Source: Burkholderiales bacterium (GTDB taxonomy: Bacteria; Pseudomonadota; Gammaproteobacteria; Burkholderiales; Burkholderiaceae_C). From it: DNA of 64,000 nucleotides. Where the stretch lies: contig CANCFV010000007.1 of NCBI GenBank assembly GCA_947377275.1, positions 1 to 64,000 of the forward strand. Direction: 5' to 3'. The number at the start of each line of letters is the position of its first letter. Positions within the stretch are counted from its first letter, which is position 1. This document shows positions 59,167 to 64,000 of the stretch, in pieces. Position numbers and translations under genes: made by a program. Under the pieces are notes generated by a model. That model searched no databases, was not told where the DNA came from, and was given only the letters and a program-made list of their open reading frames with translations.

Positions 59167-60024
59167 ATGCATTTGATGAACGCTGACCTTCACTGCCATT
59201 CGAATGTGTCTGACGGCACCTTGTCGCCAGAGGCAGTGGCTCAGCGCGCACACGCCAACGGTGTTCAGCTGTGGGCCCTGACCGACCACGACGAGGTGGG
59301 TGGACAGCACCGCGCGCATGCTGCGGCAAAGGGCTTGGGCATGGGCTACCTGCCGGGCGCAGAGATTTCGGTCACCTTTGCCAACGAGACCGTTCACATT
59401 GTAGGGCTGGGGTTCGACCCCGACGACCCGGTTTTGTGCGAGGGCCTGGCCCAGACCCGTGGTGGTCGCGAGCGACGTGCCCGTGACATGGCCGACGACC
59501 TGGCCCGCGTGGGCATTGAACACGCCTTCGAAGGTGCACTCAAGTACGTGGGCAACCCCGACTTGATCTCGCGCACCCACTTTGCGCGCTACCTGGTTGA
59601 GATCGGCGTGTGCAGCGACCCCCACGAGGTGTTTCGCCGCTACCTCACCGAAGGCAAACCGGGCTATGTCGAGCACCGATGGGCCAAGCTGGCCGATGCC
59701 GTGCGCTGGATCACTGGCGCGGGTGGCGTGGCCGTGATTGCCCACCCGGGTCGCTACGACTTCACACCCAACGAAGAGTTTGCGCTCTTCACCGAGTTCA
59801 AGGCGCACGGGGGCACTGGTGTTGAGGTAGTGACCGGCAGCCACACGGTGGCCGAATACCAGAAGTACGCTGACATGGCCATCGAGTTCGATTTGTTGGC
59901 CTCGCGCGGTTCAGATTTCCACGACCCGACCGAAAGCCACACCGATCTGGGCACCTTGCCCGATCTGCCTGGGCGCCTGACGCCCGTGTGGGAAGCCCTC
60001 TCGCACCGCATCTTGCAACCTTGA
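59167..60024 (+). CDS. PHP-domain phosphoesterase (YciV/RNase AM-like)
   Basis: NADLHCHSNVSDGTLSPEAVAQRAHANGVQLWALTDHDEVGG; next to a yciO-like gene. Confidence 0.88.
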   Translation: MHLMNADLHCHSNVSDGTLSPEAVAQRAHANGVQLWALTDHDEVGGQHRAHAAAKGLGMGYLPGAEISVTFANETVHIVGLGFDPDDPVLCEGLAQTRGGRERRARDMADDLARVGIEHAFEGALKYVGNPDLISRTHFARYLVEIGVCSDPHEVFRRYLTEGKPGYVEHRWAKLADAVRWITGAGGVAVIAHPGRYDFTPNEEFALFTEFKAHGGTGVEVVTGSHTVAEYQKYADMAIEFDLLASRGSDFHDPTESHTDLGTLPDLPGRLTPVWEALSHRILQP

Positions 60025-60067
60025 TCTGCGGCTCGGCACGCGCGACGCAAACGCGCTAGGCTTGGGC

Positions 60068-60697
60068 ATGGCCCAACTCTTTGAAGTTCACCCCGAGCAC
60101 CCACAGCCTCGCCTGATCAAGCAGGCCGCTGACCTCATCAGCCAAGGCCGCGTGGTGGCCATCCCCACCGACTCCAGCTACGCCTTGGTCTGCCACCTCG
60201 ACGACAAGTCGGCGGTCGATGCCATGCGGCGCATCCGCGGGGTAGATGAGCGTCACCACCTCACTTTGCTGTGCCGTGACTTGTCCGAGTTGGCCAACTA
60301 CGCCCGCGTCGACAACAAGCAATACCGCTTGCTCAAGCTGGGCACGCCCGGGCCTTTCACCTTCATTTTGGATGCGACCAAAGAGGTGCCCCGCCGGGTG
60401 TCACACCCTTCGCGCCGCACCATCGGCTTGCGCGTGCCCGACCACCGGGTCACGCAGGCGCTGTTGGCGCATTTGGGGCAACCCGTGCTGGCGACCACCT
60501 TGATTTTGCCTGGGCATGACGAGCCCTTGAACGACCCGCACGAGATCCGCGAGGCCCTGCAGAAGCAGATCGATGCGGTGGTCGACGCGGGCGCCTGCCC
60601 CATGGCGCCGACCACGGTGATTGACCTCAGCCAGGGAGATGCCCTGGTGCTGCGTCAAGGCCGTGGCGATCCGTCGTTGCTGGGTTTGTCGCTCTGA
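60068..60697 (+). CDS. yciO: L-threonylcarbamoyladenylate synthase family (YciO)
   Basis: LISQGRVVAIPTDSSYALVCHLDDKSAVDAMRRIRG, HHLTLLCRDLSELANYARV. Confidence 0.88.
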   Translation: MAQLFEVHPEHPQPRLIKQAADLISQGRVVAIPTDSSYALVCHLDDKSAVDAMRRIRGVDERHHLTLLCRDLSELANYARVDNKQYRLLKLGTPGPFTFILDATKEVPRRVSHPSRRTIGLRVPDHRVTQALLAHLGQPVLATTLILPGHDEPLNDPHEIREALQKQIDAVVDAGACPMAPTTVIDLSQGDALVLRQGRGDPSLLGLSL

Positions 60698-61062
60698 AGT
60701 GCGCTGACCAGCCAGGTCGCGTCAAAGCCCAGGCGCCATTGGCCTTGCACCGCCATCAATGGCACGCCTGGCGCGCCGCGGGCTTGGAACTGCTGCATGC
60801 ACGTCAGGCTGGTTTCCACATTGCACTCGCGCCAAGCCACCTGGTGGGTGGCCAGCCACGATTTGGCTTTGGCGCAATAGGGACAGGCGGACGTGGTGTA
60901 CATGACGATGTCGCCGTCTTGTGCCAAGGCGCGGGCCTGCTCGCCCGTGCCACGCGCCTGCCACCAGGCCAAGGTCTGACAGCCGCCCACGACCGCCGTC
61001 ATGATCACGGCCAAACTCAGCCATGAACGCGTGGGTGTGCGTGAGCGGGTGCCTTTGATCAT
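60655..61062 (-). CDS. Membrane-anchored glutaredoxin-like protein
   Basis: N-terminal TM; DIVMYTTSACPYCAKAKSWLATHQVAWRECNVE; convergent overlap with yciO 3' end. Confidence 0.75.
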   Translation of the reverse strand: MIKGTRSRTPTRSWLSLAVIMTAVVGGCQTLAWWQARGTGEQARALAQDGDIVMYTTSACPYCAKAKSWLATHQVAWRECNVETSLTCMQQFQARGAPGVPLMAVQGQWRLGFDATWLVSALQSDKPSNDGSPRP

Positions 61063-61679
61063 TTCGCTTTTTGTCCGAGCTTGCTCTCTTGGCCCGCGAG
61101 CAGCTTGCGGATGTTGGCCTCGTGGCGCCAGATCAGCATGGCGCTCATCACCACCACGCCCACGGTGATCGGGCTGGCGCCCCAGCCCGACACCTGGATG
61201 ACCGGAGCAGCCAATGCCGCCACCAAAGCGGCCAGCGACGAGTAGCGGAACACCGCGGCCATCGTGACCCACACCAGCAGCACGCCGCCGCCCAGCGCAG
61301 GGGCAAAGCCCAGCAGCACGCCAGCGGCCGTGGCCACGCCCTTGCCGCCTTCGAACTTGAAGAACACGGGCCACACGTGACCCAGGAAGGCACCCAGGCC
61401 CACGGCGGTCACGGCCACGTCGCCGAGCTGCAGGTTCAAGGCAACGACCACAGGGATGTAGCCCTTGACCGCGTCAAACAGCAGGGTCAGGATCGCCGCG
61501 CCTTTGTTGCCCGAGCGCAGTACATTGGTCGCGCCAGGGTTGCCTGACCCGTAGGTGCGGGGGTCTGCCAAGCCAAAAAAGCGGCTGACGATCACAGCAA
61601 ACGACAGCGAGCCGATCAGGTAGGCCAAAACGGCGCCCACGGCAGCCAGGGCAAGAGGGTCAAAAGTGGACAAGTTCAT
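61059..61679 (-). CDS. plsY: Glycerol-3-phosphate acyltransferase
   Basis: YLIGSLSFAVIVSRFFGLADPRTYGSGNPGATNVLRSGNK, FEGGKGVATAAGVLL. Confidence 0.93.
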   Translation of the reverse strand: MNLSTFDPLALAAVGAVLAYLIGSLSFAVIVSRFFGLADPRTYGSGNPGATNVLRSGNKGAAILTLLFDAVKGYIPVVVALNLQLGDVAVTAVGLGAFLGHVWPVFFKFEGGKGVATAAGVLLGFAPALGGGVLLVWVTMAAVFRYSSLAALVAALAAPVIQVSGWGASPITVGVVVMSAMLIWRHEANIRKLLAGQESKLGQKAK

Positions 61680-61848
61680 GTTTCAAAGCAAACAGATCGC
61701 GACAAGGCCGGCAGTGTAGTGGCAGCCCCTTGTCCAGGCGATGACGCTCGTCGAAGGCCTCGACCTGCGGGGTTTCTCCCATGATGAGCGAGCCCGGCGG
61801 GTGCTGACAATCCCCGGATTGCGTTAACTGGCCCACCCGCGCGCGCCC

Positions 61849-62580
61849 ATGATCACCGTCGAACAAAGCAAAATCTGGCAGCAAACGTGGTTCCTGGCCG
61901 TCGTGCTGGGCACGGCCGCTGGCAGCGCGGTGTGGTGGTGGCAGGCCGCCGAGGCTCAGGTGCCGGGTGGTGCGGCCATGTCGGGCGGCGCCCAGGCCGG
62001 CAAGCCGGTGGCGGCCAAGATCGATTCGGCCTTGCTGGTGTCGCCCACGGTCGCCAGCGACGGTCGCCCATCGGACTTCAGCCACGAAGACTGGGCTGCC
62101 TTGCGTGAGGCCATGGCCAAGACCTCCAACCCCAAGGCCGAAATGGAGCGCGTGGTCAAGTACCTGCGCTTTCAAAAGGGCTTTGAGCAGTGGCAGGCCT
62201 TGCTGGGTTCTGCCGACGTGGCTCAGCGCCATCAGCTGGCGCAACGCCTGCTGGAGCAGGTGCCCGATCGCATGCGGCAGGGCGAGCTGACGATGGGCGA
62301 GGCCCTCATGCTCGAGAGCGCACTGTGGTCGGACCTGGAGCCCGACGAAGCGCTGCGCAAGCAAAAGCTGGCGCAGGTACACGCCGCCTTGGCTTCTGCT
62401 GCACCTCAGCCTGACGTGGCGCAAGAAGGCCGCGAGGCTGCCCAGTTGCGCGAGTACAAGCGCCGCGAGGCGGCCATCGTGGCCGACTACCAGGCACAGC
62501 CTGAATCGCAGCGAGACGCTGATCGTTTGTCCAAAAACCTGGACGCAGCGCGCAACGCCGTCTTCGCCAGCAAGAAATGA
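61849..62580 (+). CDS. Membrane-anchored hypothetical protein
   Basis: N-terminal TM segment and helical C-terminal domain, 243 aa. Confidence 0.6.
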   Translation: MITVEQSKIWQQTWFLAVVLGTAAGSAVWWWQAAEAQVPGGAAMSGGAQAGKPVAAKIDSALLVSPTVASDGRPSDFSHEDWAALREAMAKTSNPKAEMERVVKYLRFQKGFEQWQALLGSADVAQRHQLAQRLLEQVPDRMRQGELTMGEALMLESALWSDLEPDEALRKQKLAQVHAALASAAPQPDVAQEGREAAQLREYKRREAAIVADYQAQPESQRDADRLSKNLDAARNAVFASKK

Positions 62581-62630
62581 TCTTGCCTTGAGGCGCGGTT
62601 CGGGCTGGTAGGTCGATAAAATCGGTGCAC

Positions 62631-63710
62631 ATGAGCACGCCCGCCCCCCTCTCCACCAAACTCGCATGGCTGCTGGCGGCTTCGGCGATTGCGGGCTTGT
62701 TGTGGTGGCATGCGGCCGTCGTGGCCCCTTTCTTGGTCAGCCTGGTGCTGGCCTACGCCCTTCACCCTGCCGTGGACTGCCTGCAGCGCTGGCGCTGGCC
62801 CCGGGCCTTGGCCGTGTCGGCCTGCCTGGGTTTGCTCTTGCTCACTGTGCTGATTTTGGTGGTGTTGGTGGTGCCGATCGTCTCGCAACTGGTGCCGATG
62901 TTGCGCGACCAATTGCCCGATCTGCTGATGCGCCTGTGGCGTGAGCTGGCGCCCCGGCTCGACCAGTGGGGCCTGCCGGTGCCCACCACCATCGACGATT
63001 TGAAGCAACAGCTGTCCGAGCTGATGCAAAACCACATGGGGCAGTGGAGCGGTGCGGTGTGGACCTCTTTGTTGGTGGGCGGAGGTGGTTTGCTCAGCCT
63101 GGCGGGTTGGTCCGTGTTGTTGCCCATGCTCACGTTTTACTGGTTGCTTGACTGGGCCGACATCACCGCGCGCATCAAAGGCTTGCTGCCCGCGCGGTGG
63201 CGCTCGTCTGCGCACGACTTCATGGCCGAATGCGATGAACTCATGGGGCAGTACCTGCGTGGACAAGTCCTGGTGATGCTGATTTTGGCGCTGTACTACA
63301 GCGTGGGCTTGGCCTTGTTCGGGTTCAAGTTGGCCATGCCCATTGGCGTGTTCACCGGCCTGGCGGTGTGCATTCCCTATCTGGGCTATGGCCTGGGGCT
63401 GGTGCTTGCCCTGCTCGCGGGCTTGCTGCAGTTTGCCGCTGTGCCCGATGGCTGGGGCCACGCGTTGTTGGCGGTGGCCGTGGTGTACGGTCTGGGCCAA
63501 GTCATCGAGAGTTTTTTCCTCACCCCACGCCTCGTGGGTGAGCGCATTGGCTTGCACCCGCTCGGCGTCATCCTGGCCTTGATGTTGTTTGGTCAGTGGC
63601 TGGGCTTCATGGGTGTGGTGGTTGCGCTGCCCACGGCGGCCTTTGCGGTTCTGCTGGGCCGGCGCCTCTTGCGCACCTACCAGCGCAGTGGTTTTTTCTT
63701 GGGGTCTTGA
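62631..63710 (+). CDS. AI-2E family transporter (PerM-like)
   Basis: Multiple TM helices; VFTGLAVCIPYLGYGLGLVLALLAGLLQF, VVYGLGQVIESFFLTPRLVGERIGLHPLGVI. Confidence 0.88.
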   Translation: MSTPAPLSTKLAWLLAASAIAGLLWWHAAVVAPFLVSLVLAYALHPAVDCLQRWRWPRALAVSACLGLLLLTVLILVVLVVPIVSQLVPMLRDQLPDLLMRLWRELAPRLDQWGLPVPTTIDDLKQQLSELMQNHMGQWSGAVWTSLLVGGGGLLSLAGWSVLLPMLTFYWLLDWADITARIKGLLPARWRSSAHDFMAECDELMGQYLRGQVLVMLILALYYSVGLALFGFKLAMPIGVFTGLAVCIPYLGYGLGLVLALLAGLLQFAAVPDGWGHALLAVAVVYGLGQVIESFFLTPRLVGERIGLHPLGVILALMLFGQWLGFMGVVVALPTAAFAVLLGRRLLRTYQRSGFFLGS

Positions 63711-63788
63711 GACGTGTGGACCTTGGAAGCCGTGCAGGCGCCAGACCACGCTGGTGAGCCTCCCCCCGAGACGCGCCCCGCGCGCCCG

Positions 63789-64000
63789 ATGCGCCAATTG
63801 CCGCTGGACCTGGGCTCTGATGCCGAGCCTTCGCTGGACGAGGTGGTGGGCGAGCGCAACCACGAGGCCCTGGCCTGGTTGCGCACCTGGCCTGCGTCGC
63901 AGCAAGCGCCCATGCCGGCCTACCTCTGGGGCGCACCCGGTTCTGGCAAAAGCCATTTGCTCCGCGCGATGGTCCCGCGTGCCATGGGCATGGGTTTTGG
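63789..64000 (+). CDS. hda: DnaA regulatory inactivator Hda (partial at the right edge; start could be an upstream GTG)
   Basis: MRQLPLDLGSDAEPSLDEVVGERNHEALAWLRTWP...YLWGAPGSGKSHLLRAM. Confidence 0.85.
   Translation, partial: MRQLPLDLGSDAEPSLDEVVGERNHEALAWLRTWPASQQAPMPAYLWGAPGSGKSHLLRAMVPRAMGMGF

Overview
The window is about 64 kb of high-GC chromosome, Burkholderiales/Comamonadaceae-like by gene content (inference). Most of it is ordinary core genome: hrpA (partial), copZ/copA, fimV-like, cysB, cbiX-like, lptGF, pepA, holC, a livK-like binding protein, fumC, a complete recC-recB-recD operon, DUF1800/DUF1501, a TAXI protein, a fused indolepyruvate ferredoxin oxidoreductase, an rlmN-like gene, trpD2/ybiB, dcd, a PHP/yciV gene, yciO, plsY, an AI-2E transporter and hda (partial). 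There are three tRNAs (Pro-TGG, Arg-TCT, Ser-GGA). The main accessory region is a compact ~7.5 kb integrated element (about 18067-25598). It sits in the 3' end of tRNA-Ser(GGA) and is bounded by a 17-bp direct repeat. It encodes a large tyrosine integrase, a serine recombinase, one large protein resembling a podophage internal virion protein, a 132-aa unknown protein and three small membrane proteins, two of them too short for the supplied ORF track. Between genes it has four direct copies of a ~23-bp motif (TTGTGAAGTGGACaCTTAAGGaGAA) that resembles promoters of T7/SP6-type single-subunit phage RNA polymerases. Two copies are in tandem and are followed by an A-rich tract and TGGTC repeats, an arrangement like the T7 primary origin. 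No phage RNA polymerase, terminase or capsid gene is visible inside the element. My leading hypothesis is a satellite, or a strongly reduced temperate relative, of a T7-like podophage. This is inference and needs the searches stated below.
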